DNA of 64,000 nucleotides from Unio delphinus (taxonomy: Eukaryota > Mollusca > Bivalvia > Unionida > Unionidae). Location of the stretch: assembly GCA_029339505.1 (NCBI GenBank), contig JAQISU010000026.1, positions 1,723,501 through 1,787,500 on the forward strand, written 5' to 3'. The position numbers and the translations under genes are program-made. Of this stretch, positions 1 through 12,257 are shown in pieces (within the stretch, counting starts at the first letter, position 1; the number at the start of each line of letters is the position of its first letter). Under the pieces are notes generated by a model. That model was not told the DNA's origin and searched no databases. It worked only from the letters and a program-made list of their open reading frames with translations.

Positions 1-252
1 GAAGACATCACAAATGCATTGAATAATATTATAATGTTGATAGTAAATGAACAAATATTTTTGAGAAAGACGACTTGTGCTCAAAATTTCTACCTATAAA
101 GCCATTGAAAAACGAGATAAAGAAATATCAAAGAAATGTTTTAATGTTTGGAGCCACTGATTTGGAACATGATCCTAAAGGAAATTGAAGAGAGTGCAAA
201 TATGAATGCATTTAATTGTAATCTTATTTATTGGATGAAAAGTTTTTATGGT

Positions 253-482
253 AGGTTTAACACCATTTTGCACCACATGATACTGGCTATACTCGACAGT
301 CTGTTTTAGTGTTTATCTGGTGGAGGAGGAGCCTGGGAAAACTTTGTAAAGAATGATCGACCTAGTGGGAAGCTACTGGCAAAACATTTCACGTACCCAC
401 ATTGATTGAGCTTGAGATTTGAACCCATGCGGAGGTGAAATGGTGATCAGTAAAGGTGAGCGCCTTAAGCCACCTGGGGCTT
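253..482 (-). mobile_element. tRNA-derived SINE, family A, diverged copy
   Basis: Read on the minus strand this begins with a tRNA-like head (a gtggcttaag-type A box, then a gggttcaaat-type B box) and runs into the family body, which ends in a segment resembling tatagcctatcgtgtgctga and gcgttaaa. The same order recurs at 1051, 4926, 7318, 37622 and 63183. Many substitutions suggest an old copy. The stretch between this copy and the next (483-1050) shows nothing recognisable. Confidence 0.7.
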
Positions 483-1050
483 CTGGATGTAAAACAGAAC
501 CAATTTGATTTTGAAAAATACATTTAAAGTATACATTCTCAAACCTTATATTCTTTTGTCTTGTTATTTTTGTACTGTATATATGTATACACAGCACACA
601 TAGCTCAAGCATGTTCTTTAAAAAATATTCTTTTAATTATGGTGATAGTGTGTGCTATATATGTAAATATGAATCTGTGAGGCAAAATATACCTTATAGC
701 GATTCTTTTTATTGGTGACATTGTTGGCTGTTTCAACTTGTATGTACAAACATTGGTTTTTGGAATGGAGAAATTCAGAGGCCCCATTGAAAGGAAGCCA
801 CAAACTGGATATAAAATGCACTGAAATTTATCTATTGTTACATAAACAAATTCTTTGTCCATATTGACAAACCATCTAAACATTGCATTGTTATATTATT
901 ACCACTTATCTTGACATCTAGCATGAGTACTGTATGTTGTGAAATATCTGCTTATTTTGTTTTGTTGACATTTCTGGTAATGGAGATCAACCGGACGAGG
1001 CATTATCTCAGAATCTGTCTTTTGTCAGATTTTGGCCACTCCATCAGATT

Positions 1051-1273
1051 CCATTTTTTTAGCACATGATAGTCTGTCTATACATGGCAGCCAGTATTAA
1101 TGATGGAGGAAGAACACAGGAAAACCCCTGAAAAGAACCACCAACCCACGAGAAGCTACTGGCAAGCTGTCTCACATTAGCCGAATCTGAGACCTGAACC
1201 CACGTAGACAGAGGTGAGATGGCAGTGATCTGTAATGGAGAGCGCTTTAGACCACTCAGCCACTCGGGACTCC
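1051..1273 (-). mobile_element. tRNA-derived SINE, family A
   Basis: Minus-strand copy of SINE family A. The head (cgagtggctgagtggtctaa) ends near 1273, the B box (gggttcaggtctcagattcg) lies near 1180-1200, and the body with catgtatagacagactatc ends near 1051. It is less decayed than the copy at 253-482. The A and B boxes are the internal RNA polymerase III promoter typical of tRNA-derived SINEs. Confidence 0.75.
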
Positions 1274-1279
1274 CATTAT

Positions 1280-2060
1280 ATATGGCTAAGGCTCTCTAAA
1301 AGGTACAAAACCTTTACATAACTTTATCTCCAAAACCACTAAATAGAAATTTACTGAAAGTTAAAGAAAACATCATGGAATGAAGAAATTTAAAATTTGC
1401 AAAATGAAGCTGCTCAGCTGTGATATGGCTGCTGTTTCTAAAATTAGAATAGCCTTTAAACAGCTTTTCAAAATTTGATGAACAGAATTGTATCATATTT
1501 GACTGAAGGCATGCTGGCAACAGAGATTTGCAAAATTTATACAAATGATGCCTGTCTGCCATCAATAAATATGGCTACCAATGCTAAAAGATAGAAAAAC
1601 CTTCATAAAACTTGAGCAAAACCATCAAAAAGAATTTGACCAATCTTGATAGAAAGCATCCTGGTATGAAGACCTTTAAAATTTATACAAATGATGTCAA
1701 TCCATCATAACACACACAAGGCCACCATTACTTAAAAGAGACAAACCTCTCTCAGAAACCACTTAACTGAATTTGACCAAATATGATGTCAAGTGGCCAG
1801 CCAGAGTTTTCATTTTTTTTGGTCACAATTACTAAATATAGAAAATATTGAAGCAATTTTTTCACAAATCCTCATAACATAATTAATTAAATTTGAATGA
1901 AAATATCCAGGAATTATAGAGGTCTTATTAAAGTAAGATAGAAATGATGCCAATGTTCCATCACATATGACTGCTGTTACTAAAAACAGAATCTCCTTTA
2001 ACTTAAACGACTTTAGCAAAAACCACTTGACAGAATTTGACCAAATTTGATAAAGAGAAT
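1280..2060. repeat. Dispersed repeat, 'aatttgaccaaa' family
   Basis: Several tandemly arranged diverged segments repeat the phrases 'accacttaacagaatttgac', 'gaagacctttaaaatttata' and 'atggctgctgttactaaaa'. The same phrases in the same order occur at 17490-18420. The open frames here on the minus strand come from this repeat and resemble no protein. Its class is unknown to me. Confidence 0.55.
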
Positions 2061-2510
2061 CTTATATCTTTCTTAATAAGAACTATATTTTTTTAAAAAT
2101 AATTTTTAATAAAAATTTCTTTTAGCAGTAATGATCATAGACATAAAAAAGTAACTTCAATATTCAATTTGTTGAACTATGTTCAAAGAATCTGGTTAAT
2201 TGATATAATAGAGATCACTAATAAAAATGTCATAAATTCATTATGTGCCTTAAATTTTCATAGATTTTGGTTCCTACTAGCCATTATTCAAAGACACAAT
2301 ATCCTTCCATAGAATTATTTGGATGCAATATTTTTCGATGTTATCACTGACAAAAAAAATTCAGTATTCTCAAAAGCAGGAAAATTGATGCAGATAAAAA
2401 TAAATGAATTCACAGTTCTGCTTAGAGTTTGTTTCCTCATTAACATATTGGAAGATAAAGTTATGGATTATCATTTGGTCAGTAGCTTTGTCCAGTATGT
2501 TGGTTAGCTA

Positions 2511-3090
2511 CACTTGACATAGTTTTTCAGTGTTTATACATACCCTGACAAGCTTTTCAGTGTTTAGTTAATACTCTGACAAGCTTTTCAGTGTTCAGTT
2601 GCATACCCTGACAAGTTTTTCAGTGTTTAGTGAGGTACCCTGACATGTTTTTCAGTGTTCGGATACATATCCTGACAAGTTTTTCAGTGTTTATACATAC
2701 CCTGACAAGCTTTTCAGTGTTTAGTTAATACTCTGACAAGCTTTTCAGTGTTCAGTTGCATACCCGGACAAGTTTTTCAGTGTTTAGTGATGTACCCTGA
2801 CAAGTTTTTCAGTGTTTAATGACGTACCCTGACATGTTTTTCAGTGTTCGGATACATATCCTGTCAAGTTTTTAAGTGTTCAGATTCATATCCTGACAAG
2901 TTTTTCAGTGTTTAGTTACATACCCTGACAAGTTTTTCAATGTTCAGATATGTATCCTGACAAGTTTTTCAGTGTTTAGTTACATACCCTGACAAGTTTT
3001 TCATTCAGTTACATACCCTTACATGTTTTTCAGTGTTCAGGTACATACCTCGAAAAGTTTTCAGTGTTTAGGTACATACCCTTAGATCAC
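2511..3090 (+). repeat. Minisatellite, about 31-36 bp unit
   Basis: About 17 imperfect copies of a unit built on ccctgacaagtttttcagtg followed by a variable ttagttacata-like spacer. Unit length drifts because the spacer varies. A block of several units near 2510-2650 appears again near 2680-2850, so the array also carries a higher-order duplication. The following 3091-3829 holds nothing I recognise. Confidence 0.9.
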
Positions 3091-3827
3091 TTCTCAGGAG
3101 ATAAACTTTTAACTGACTCATATTCACAACAAAGATTTAAGAAGAAAAAATTATTCAGTTTTCACATTGATTTAAATCCGTTTACATGTAATATTGCCTG
3201 ATGCTGGATAAGATAACCAAGGCCCCACCCCCGATATTCTGGGTAGGATACTGCTGTACCTCTAAGACTGAATATAAATCAAATCTCAAGCTCTTGATTT
3301 CTAATTCAACTGCTAAAATCACTACTGCATGCCAATAATGTATATACACAATAGTTTTATCTTTGTTAATTAACTATTACTTAGTAACTAACACACATTT
3401 GCTGAAGCATAATGCAAGGCAATGGTTACCAACCAGTGGGCCATTGACACCTTTGGGACTTGTGGTTGTTCTAAGGAAGCATTAAGGTATAATAGCACAT
3501 GAAGGTCTGCACAATTTTTTTTTTTATGAAGTTAAGGAGTTGTCCTTATATTTGAAAAGGTTGGAACCAGTGCTATAAGGGATTCATTGATATTTTTATA
3601 TGAAACCTTTTCTCATGCCTCCATTAATTTCTTCTTGGGACATGCAGGAAAGTGTTTTGTACCTATTATACATACCCAAGTACACTACTTAATTAATAAT
3701 TTATTATGCCAAAAAAAGTATAGACTATATGTATACTGGAATATTACAGGCAATAAGCAGGAAGCATTCTCAGTGCAGAGAGATATTGATTATTTTATCT
3801 TCTGATCTTGTGTGTTTTAGACTTGAC

Positions 3828-3829
<2 letters not shown>

Positions 3830-3897
<68 letters not shown>
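3830..3897. repeat. (TA)n microsatellite
   Basis: Uninterrupted TA dinucleotides, about 34 repeats. Open frames through it in both directions are translations of the repeat. No gene signal is seen between here and the SINE at 4453. Confidence 0.98.
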
Positions 3898-3900
<3 letters not shown>

Positions 3901-4452
3901 CCTCCGGTTGAATTCCTATTTGAGCCCATTGACAAACTGTTGATTTATAACAACTCTGACTTAAGAACTTGACATACATATTTTAATAGTTCAGGTCAAA
4001 TTAAGTCCCAGTTTAAAGCTAGGAGTAGTCCCAAATGCTGACCTGACCTGAATTCATTGTGTGTTCTATATTGATAAGAAATATATTGACCTGTTCATTG
4101 ATGTTGGTAAGGGGTTATAACAAGGGATTATAAAATGACTACCAAAAATATCCAATAGTATCTATTTTATTTTATGGCAACATCATTATGAAAAATATAT
4201 GTAGGATAATGCATCCATAATGATACTTGTAATAATGTTTGGAGTGTTTATAGATGACCTGTTGTCATTCATCATATGTTCATCATTTTTACAAGTTTGT
4301 TATTAATATTCAAAAACTGTTTATAGGAATGCCAATAAACTTTATACACACACATTCATCTCAAGGTATAGTTCGTCCAAAGTTAAAATGTGTTGCTTGG
4401 ACTTTCAGTATGGCTGACACAGTGGCCATCTTTAATACATCATCTCTTCATG

Positions 4453-4690
4453 TGTTTTAAGTGGTTAGAACATCCACCTCAGATGCAGAAGGTCACTGGT
4501 TTGAACCCCAGCCAAGTCATACCAAAAACTTATAAAAATGGTACTAACTGCTGCTGTGATAGGTTCTCAGCATTAAGATGTTAGTGTTAGGACTGGTATT
4601 AGGATAATGTGACTGGGTGGGACATGTCTGCGGCATGATGCCCCAGTGCTTGAAAATTTATTAAAGCTACATTAAAAATCCATATTACAC
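4453..4690 (+). mobile_element. tRNA-derived SINE, family B
   Basis: The head has agtggttagaacatccacct (A box region) and ggtttgaaccccagccaag (B box region). The body follows with taaaaatggtactaactgct, gttaggactggt and taatgtgactgggtgg. The same body is present at 28356, 52969 and, with its CpG sites intact, on the minus strand at 58152-58470. Most CpG positions of the family have become TG or CA here. Confidence 0.8.
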
Positions 4691-4925
4691 ACACACTGGT
4701 CACTACAACATGGGTTTGCATGTTAAGTTTTTTTGTGATGTCTATTCAGTTGGTTCTGAATGAAAATGATATTGCCCTGACATCCAGTACAGCCACTACC
4801 TTATACATTATGAAAATATTGTAACTACACCTACACAGAAACTTTTATCAACATGGGGTTTTCACCTGTAGACTTCATATTAGATGTCCATTTTCTCAGA
4901 AATGAAAATTGTGTCAATAGGGTTT
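4690..4925 (+). repeat. Dispersed repeat, 'tctagttggtc..aaatgaaaatggtg' family
   Basis: Diverged copies of a module containing a 'catggggttttcac' segment, a 'gacttcttatgatgtctagt' segment and an 'aaatgaaaatggtgc' segment. The module recurs at 5181-5400, 16660-17300, 18760-19860, 24910-25600 and 47930-48330, always readable on the plus strand. It is probably an old interspersed repeat; I cannot assign its class. Confidence 0.6.
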
Positions 4926-5180
4926 CTGGGGGCCCCAAGTGGCTGAGTGGTCTAAAGCATTCTCCGTTACGGATCACTGCCATCTCACTTCTATCTGCAT
5001 GGGTTCAAGTCTCAGATTCGGCCAATGTGAGTATGTGTGAAAGCTTGCCAGTAGCTTCACGTAAGTGGTTCTTTCCAGGGGACTTCCAAGTTTGTCCTCC
5101 ACCATTAATACTGAACGCCATGTATAGCCTATCGTGTGCTGAGAAATGGCGTTCAACTCTACAATAACAACAACAATAAG
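4926..5180 (+). mobile_element. tRNA-derived SINE, family A, well preserved
   Basis: The tRNA-like head starts ggccccaagtggctgagtgg. The B box region is ggttcaagtctcagattcgg. The body ends with catgtatagcctatcgtgtg and a short tail of CAA repeats (caacaacaataa). This is the clearest complete copy of family A in the window and defines its orientation and length (about 250 bp). Confidence 0.85.
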
Positions 5181-7317
5181 GCTTCCAATATGGCTGCCAT
5201 TAATGATATCTTCCAAATTTTTTGTATAGCTACTGCTTGATATATAGTGACATGAACAAGGGCTCATCAACACTATTTATATCTTCGTTTGTCCTGAATG
5301 AAAATTTTACTGGTCTTGCATTAATTGTCACCAGTACAGTTTAGGGTGGTGAGCCATTATGGGAATCTTGTAGAAATTCTTTTGATCCAAAAGTGCATCT
5401 GTCCTTTTATGGAAACCTTATTTATTTAAGTTGTGATGCATTACCTTCAAAGTACTGCTGTTTTAGTGTACTGTCATGATGCAGTATGTATTGGGATATT
5501 CCTGCAGTTACAGTGCAGGTATCAATGCATTATATCAGTGCAGAAAATATTACACTGCTGATATATAACAGCAAAGTGCTTCACCTCTGCGTATCTGGTA
5601 AATTTTATGTCAAGGTCAGAAATTTATATTTAGGCAAAGGGGCATTCTACAAATATTATGAACTTCTGAGAGAGTTACGTGTGGAAGGTGAAGTTTCTTG
5701 TATGTGACTGATTGTTGGCACATGAATATGTGTTAGTTTTATGTACTTTGGCTGAAATTTCTTTGGGTAAAGATGATATTTCGGTCAGTTTTCAGACTCA
5801 ACTGGAAACAACATACATTCTCCACATACAAGCTTGCATCAGTGATTACTTTAGGTAGAAAAGTTAAATTTGGTTGCCAGACATGTGATTCTGCCAGCAG
5901 TAGGACAGAAATACCAGTTTGAAGGCTGTCAATAGCACACATTTTATAGTTGAAATCTAAAGCTTTTGAAAATTAAAAGATTTTTTTTTTTTTTTTTATA
6001 AAAACAGCCTTTTTTTTTATTGGCATGTTACACAAACCAGTCAGAACCTGTTTGCTGGAGACTGGGACTGTTCCACCAGTGCAGTCATCTTGCAAAGATT
6101 TATGCTGAGTAATCCAAGTCTGATATGTAAAAAAAAGAAGCTATAAATGGATTACCTTATTTTGTAAATTGGAGAAGGTATGGCCAGAGGAGGAATGTGT
6201 ATTGAGATGTTATAAATAATAAAGGGATCAAACATGGTTCACAATGATTTGGTGTCCTTGGTTAAAATTTTGCTGACTTATGCTGGAGTTGTGAAAATGG
6301 AGACCAACCAAGACATGTATTTTACAGGCACTTAAATATTTTGATCCTTTGTCTTGTTAAATTGTTATTGTGTTTTTTTTCGTCAGAGTGTTTAAAGTGA
6401 ATATTTAATGGGTGCACTTTTAGGTCAGTTCATGTCAAAATTGCCCAATTGTACACTTTCCCATTGTTAAAATAGACAGCAAATAAATCAGAGTTTAAGT
6501 GGGTGCATATGAGTTGTAAAAAAAAAATCTAGAGTTTGCATTGTGGGTTGAATGTGAAATGGATTTTAAGACAGTATGGGAGGAAGTAATGATATGATAT
6601 CACCGGTCATATGCAGATGCTGTTGCATATGAGCAATGTTTCTTTGTAACAAAAATCCCCTTGGATGGCCTTATTTGAGACTGGATCAAAAGTTTGTCAT
6701 TGCCACATTACAATGCTGATACGGAGAGGACATTCTCCATTCTTCTATAAATTCTGAATGATTCAAAGGAAAATCTGACCTAAAAAAACTATGTGAACCT
6801 GTTAACTCATTACTAGCTTGAGATTGTTGCCATTTTCACTTGGTAATTACTTGCACACATGGCCAAGGGAAAGATGTTATAGTGCAGTTTACAAAGTTAA
6901 AGTGGCAAAACTCCAAAAGCAGTTAAGATTATCTCTTTTTGTGTGTTTGGGGTGTGTGTTGTAAAGTATTATTTATTTTCCTTTGTCCTTTTAAATGATG
7001 TGTTATCCAAAGATGAGGGCTATATTTCTCATGCAAGGTCAGGGACTAATCTTTTAAATCAAAATGTAGGAGTGTAGCTTTTCATGGAAAAATCGACCTA
7101 ACATGACCCTGACGAGAACCTTTTTTATTGTAAGAATAAAAAGTTGTTTACTTCTTCACTAGTCCCATCTTGACCTTGACAACAACCAATTATTATAAAA
7201 TAAAGATGAAACCTGATTCTAAGCCATCAGATGAAGGTAAAGATCGGATCTACATAAAATGCAGTGGTCAGTTTATCATGTGTTATTTCTTCTTACAGTA
7301 ACAGATATTCTTGGTGC
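5181..7317. other. Non-coding stretch with old repeat remnants
   Basis: The first 200 bases hold a diverged copy of the dispersed module described at 4690. The rest is AT-rich sequence with homopolymer runs (a T run near 5982-5997). No exon with coding character and matching splice sites was found. It may be intronic to the transporter gene whose last exon lies at 15206. Confidence 0.4.
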
Positions 7318-7555
7318 CATATGCGCCAGATTGGTCTAAAGAGCTCACCTTTACCAATCAGTGACATCTCACCTCTCTCCACCTGAGTTCAAGACTCTGG
7401 CTTGGTCATTGTGGCTATGTGAGAAAGCTGCCAGTGGGTAGGTGGTTCTTACTGAGGTTTTAGCAGGGTTCATCATCCAGCAGTTATACATAGACTGGCT
7501 GCCATACATACAGTAGCCACTCTTGCATGGCATTAAATCCCCAAACAACAATTTT
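7318..7555 (+). mobile_element. tRNA-derived SINE, family A, diverged
   Basis: The head reads gcgccagattggtctaaaga; the B box region is gagttcaagactctggcttg. The body contains agaaagctgccagtgggtag and ends near 'ggcattaaatccccaaacaa'. It is more decayed than the copy at 4926. Confidence 0.7.
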
Positions 7556-7935
7556 AGTTGTAGTTTTGATTGAATTCAAGAAAATCCATGAAGCAAAAGT
7601 TTCAAAAAGCCCTGAAATTTTACAAATGTTTTTATTTTGTCTGTTCAGTTCTCAGGGATTTTTTTTAAGATTGTATTTAATGGAAATGTGCAGGACTGAC
7701 AAGAAGGTGGATGGGCAACCGGGTATATATCCTATCTTTTGTTTCATGCCATGTAACCTGTAGACATTGTTTTAAAAGAACTTATATTTTCATACACATT
7801 TATTGTTTTACAATGATAAGACAAGAGAGACAGATTAGTACTGCTGACAGAATGGTCTGCTTTCAAAACTATTTCATTAGAAAAAGCCTCAACAAGTTAG
7901 ATTTTTCAAATTGTCAAAAATTTAGCAAATCTCAT

Positions 7936-8600
7936 ATCACTGCTCATCAGTGTTGTCACTGATGTAACCACATTTAACTATTCATCAGAGCATTTACACT
8001 GATATAACCACATTTCATTGATATAACCACATTTTACTATTAATCAGAGCATTGACACTGATATAACCACATTTTACTATTCATCAGAGCATTTACACTG
8101 ATATAACCACATTTCATTGATATAACCACATTTTACTATTATTCAGAGCATTGACACTGATATAACCACATTTTACTATTCATCAGAGCATTTACACTGA
8201 TATAACCTCATTTCATTGATATAACCACATTTTACTTTTCAGTGTTGACACTTGTATATCCACATTTCACTATTCATCAGAGCATTGACACTGATATTAC
8301 CACATTTCACCTCATCAGAACATTAACACTGGTGTAACCACATTTCACCTCATCAGAACATTAACACTGGTGTAACCACATTTTACCTCATCAGAACATT
8401 GACATCGATGTGACCACATTTCACTTTTCATCAGAGCGTTGACACTAATGTAGCCACATTTCAGAGCATCAATACTGATATTACCACATTTAACTATTCA
8501 TTAGAGTGTTGACACATGTATCCACATTTTACTGTTCATCAGAGCAATGACACTGAAGTAACTGCATTTCACTATTCATCAGAACAACGATGCAGATATA
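7936..8600 (+). repeat. Minisatellite 'gatataaccacattt'
   Basis: About 15 imperfect units built on cactgatataaccacatttc and actattcatcagagcat. In the left half the arrangement is higher-order: a long unit of roughly 59 bp combines a full and a half motif. The right half is more diverged. Nothing coding is seen in it. Confidence 0.9.
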
Positions 8601-11059
8601 ACAAAGAACATTATGTTTAAAACTATATTACTCAATTGCAGTGGAAAAGACTTCTCCATATGGAAAAGCATATCACCCTTTATTGTAAGGAAAACTGTTG
8701 AGGTCAAAGTCTTCAACAAAAAACTTAATCGTTAGACACTGTTCATTAATTGTTAAATCCATTGCGGATATTACTTAATAACATTTACCTGCTCACCAGC
8801 TGGTTGCCTTCAGTATATAGGAATTAAATTTGGGGAATAAAATATGTTTTTGAATAAAATGACCTTGCACCAGTGTTTTGTTCTTCATGCATTTTATATA
8901 TTGTTACAGAAGTTTAGATAATAATTGAATGGCATTTAGTTTACTATGTTTTTGGAGAATTTTTGGCACAACACAGCAAGATCTGGGATCAAGTCATTGG
9001 TTCTGTTAGCAGTATTTAGGACCAACCTTCTGCTCTCCCACCCAGCACCAAAATATACTGGTGCTTTAAGTAGTGTGAAAATTGTAATAGAGATTTATCT
9101 TTTTATTTAATTTTAATTGTGTTTTTATTTAATGACCAGCTCTGCAGACCAGTCTGAGTTATATTTATACAGATTTTCACAGGCAGTTGATGACGGTAAG
9201 AGATTAGTCTGTTGCAAATTCTTTTGGATCATGTGTGTAGTTGGTTTTTCTTCTCCAATTCACTTGCATTTTCTTGTGGACTGAAATAAACTGGACAAAA
9301 CTAGGCATTCCAAGTACTGTAAGTTCTTGTACATTCATTCAAGTGTGATTACTATTGCTGTATGACTAACAGGGGCATAATATCGTTTGTGTGTGTTTAA
9401 TTGCTTATGCTTTGAGTTTTCATTTGTTATTTGTTTTCCGACAATGAAAAAAATGTTTTTGGTTTTGTTTTGTGGACAGATAAAAGGTGCTTTTTTTTGC
9501 AGTCAAAATACATGCAGAAAATGCAGTATTTTTATATATAAAAAAACTGCTTTACATGCATATATTTCATTTTTCTCTCTGCTAATATTTCCAAGTTATG
9601 GCCTTTTGAGTATAAATATTTACTGACTTTGCTTTGTACTTTTTAAAAGTAACCATTTGGCATGTAAGCTGTACAATATTATGCAGATACTGTGCACTAT
9701 AATCTTAAAGCACACATACATGCATATAGTGGCCTTATCAATCAAACTTGCATGTTTTTTTTTCAAACAGAATAATCCATTATTGTAAATATAAACTAGA
9801 TAGATATCTTAGTAGTCTTCAGATTGTATCATTAGTTTAAAGCAAGCTGTTTCATCTTGGATGTCACAGAATCTGCTTATAAATCATTACTTCGGATTTG
9901 TTTTTAAAAGGCAGACAATTCAGCAGTAATATACATAGCTTGGAAATAATGGCATGTTACTATAAAATTAAATTAATCGTATTAGTCATGTTTGGCATCA
10001 ATTCTTAGCTTTTATAGATCTCTTGGCTTAGATGAATCATCAGAAAACCTTGTCCAGACAAAAAAACTTATCTAAACAAACATAATCAATATCATTCACA
10101 AGTTTGGTAATACTCTTGCATGGGTTAATGCCATTAAGTTTGAAGAATTGTTGCCGCAATGCCAAATTTTACCAATTTAGAGAATATTGTCTTCAGCAAA
10201 TGCAAATTTTCGATGGATAAATAAGATAACACATTGCATTGTTGTTGGGTTTAATGCCATTTTTCAGCACAAGATAGGCTATACATGGCTGCCAGTATTA
10301 ACACATTGTATGTATAGCTATGACAGTTGCACCTTTTTAACAATTCACCTTCATACAGAATGTGTTTTGGTTTTTGCACTCTTTAAAACAGTTGTTGTTG
10401 AAAAAGTCATTTAATATTTACTCCTGTATGTATTTTCTCCACTTTTTTTCAGGAATGAATGGTAACTTCTTTCTTGTCAGTGTCTGTGTTTACCTATTCA
10501 TTATGAATATAATTTAAAGTCTAATTTAAAGGTCAAAGATTCAAAGAATCATTTTTGTTGAGTATGTGCAGTTTAAACTTGGTACAAAAAACACAATTAG
10601 ATGCATTTCAAAAGAACTTGTAATGAAGTATCTAATGTAAATTGTGAGTACATTACTTTAGTATATGGATAGTAGGTCTATTTAATTACATCCTAGGCTA
10701 ATTCAAGTTCATTGCTAAAATTTACTATATCTGTTGAGGTAGCTCTCCAGTTTTTATGACCTCACCATATGGCAGACCATTTTATGTTATTTTGTCTGTC
10801 TGGAACCAAGTTTCATTTCTGCACAATATATGTAACTTGAGTTGGCCACCAATGCAGTTACCAAACTTTGTGTATGACTTGCATTTGATGTTAGGAAAAA
10901 CCCAGTTGATTTGAGAAGCCAAAGCTCAACGCGCATTAAAGGATATATTAATTGAACGAAGAAAATTGTTTCTATACATGACCTAATTCTCCACATGTAC
11001 AGTTACCAGACTTTATCTTTGGAGGAAGCGAGTTAACAATCAAAAGAAAATGCACTTGC
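8601..11059. other. Non-coding, AT-rich stretch
   Basis: No exon recognised. A 60-base fragment of the SINE A tail, on the minus strand, lies at 10239-10299 (ggctatacatggctgccagt). The open frame near 9387-9626 has no domain character. The sequence is CpG-poor like the rest of the left side and could be intron. Confidence 0.4.
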
Positions 11060-11735
11060 TGGATAGAGAAGAAACTAATGAAGATTGATGGAATTACAAT
11101 CCTCTGGATTCATTTTCTGCTGAATCTTGTTGACACCTGAAAAATAGTCCTGCATGTCCTTTCTTTGGTAAAAGAGGTAGCTTTGAGCACATCTCATCAG
11201 CATTCTGCTTTTCTCTAATACAAAGCCATTACAGATGGAGGTATGACAGCATCCCAGAGAGAAATGACCAGCACCAATCAATAGGTCAAGATTTATCAGC
11301 TTGTTCAAGGAGAAAACCAGTAACAGATACTCACCACATAGGTGTGGAATCCTCATTGAAGCATAGAGTTGTGACATGCATGTGAATCTTGGAATGAAAT
11401 TGGTTTTCCAGTAAAACGGCCTTATATCACTGTCCATAAGTATTGATATTGATCAGTCTAGGAAGAGGTTGGTGGCCATAGAGATGACTGTACCATGGGA
11501 GGTGAGTTGTGATGAGGTTTACGAAAGAAAGTTGAGCAACTTATATGCAGTGCTGTTGGAAATGGAGTACTTGGTGGTTCTCAATAGAGGTTTCCTGCAC
11601 AGCCGATATCTGGAAGATGCTTTGTGCTGTATGGATGACAGGGAAAAGCTACGGAGTGGCATTTAAGCACATGGCAGAACTGCTGAGTGTCTAGCTGGTT
11701 ATAGGTGTAGCATGAGGACTAGAGTTGACTGCCCA
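11060..11735 (+). pseudogene. Retroelement-derived ORF fragment, C-terminal part
   Basis: The longest open part (11469-11666) includes EMTVPWEVSCDEVYERKLSN. This matches a motif I know from uncharacterised retroelement-associated proteins in fish and molluscs, where a 'vdLG..lvFPehi..t.lrPDiv..s...k.v..vELTVPWEdr..eA.ERK' segment is common. Upstream, out of frame, the same strand gives VNLGMKLVF; downstream, in another frame, WKMLCAVWMTGKSYGVAFKH continues the pattern. Frameshifts and stops show it is dead. The motif is seen directly, the family comes from memory, and the class of retroelement is not settled. Confidence 0.5.
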
Positions 11736-12257
11736 CCACCAGTAGGCAGTGACTGTTGAACAGTGCCCCTCCCCTACTATCAGAAGGGTGTTTCATGGTA
11801 CATGTAATTAGTGAAACACCCAGTAATAGATGGTCCAAGCAGATGACGATGGTGCTCCAGCAGTGGATACGCTGTATTACATTAATATGGGAATATGTTT
11901 ATTTAAAAAATGTACTTTCATATTTAATTTTATATACATTTTACAGATTTCTTATGGGAAGAACGGTATATGTATTTTTTTTTTGTTCTGTAAGTAAGTA
12001 ATAAATGCGTCCCAAATAAAATCTAATGGAAGAGGAGGATTATTTCATGATAAATAAAGCTGTGCTAAACTCCTACATTTTCAAAACAAATGAACACTAA
12101 AGAGAAATCAGACACTGATATGCTTGTGATATACTACAACATGTAACCTTGAACAATGCCAAGACAGTATATTGGAGCATTAATAATTATCCAAAGGCTA
12201 TATATTCATAATGGAAAAGTATTTTCTTATGTGCAGAAGTAATATTAATTGCAATAA

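Noticed and set aside
4926..5180. tRNA gene candidates at the SINE heads
   Set aside because: A and B boxes are present, but the sequence continues into a shared 250-bp body, copies are dispersed, and no cloverleaf with acceptor stem closes.
4853..5273. Open frames of 99-104 codons on both strands
   Set aside because: They lie in a SINE and a dispersed repeat; no protein features.
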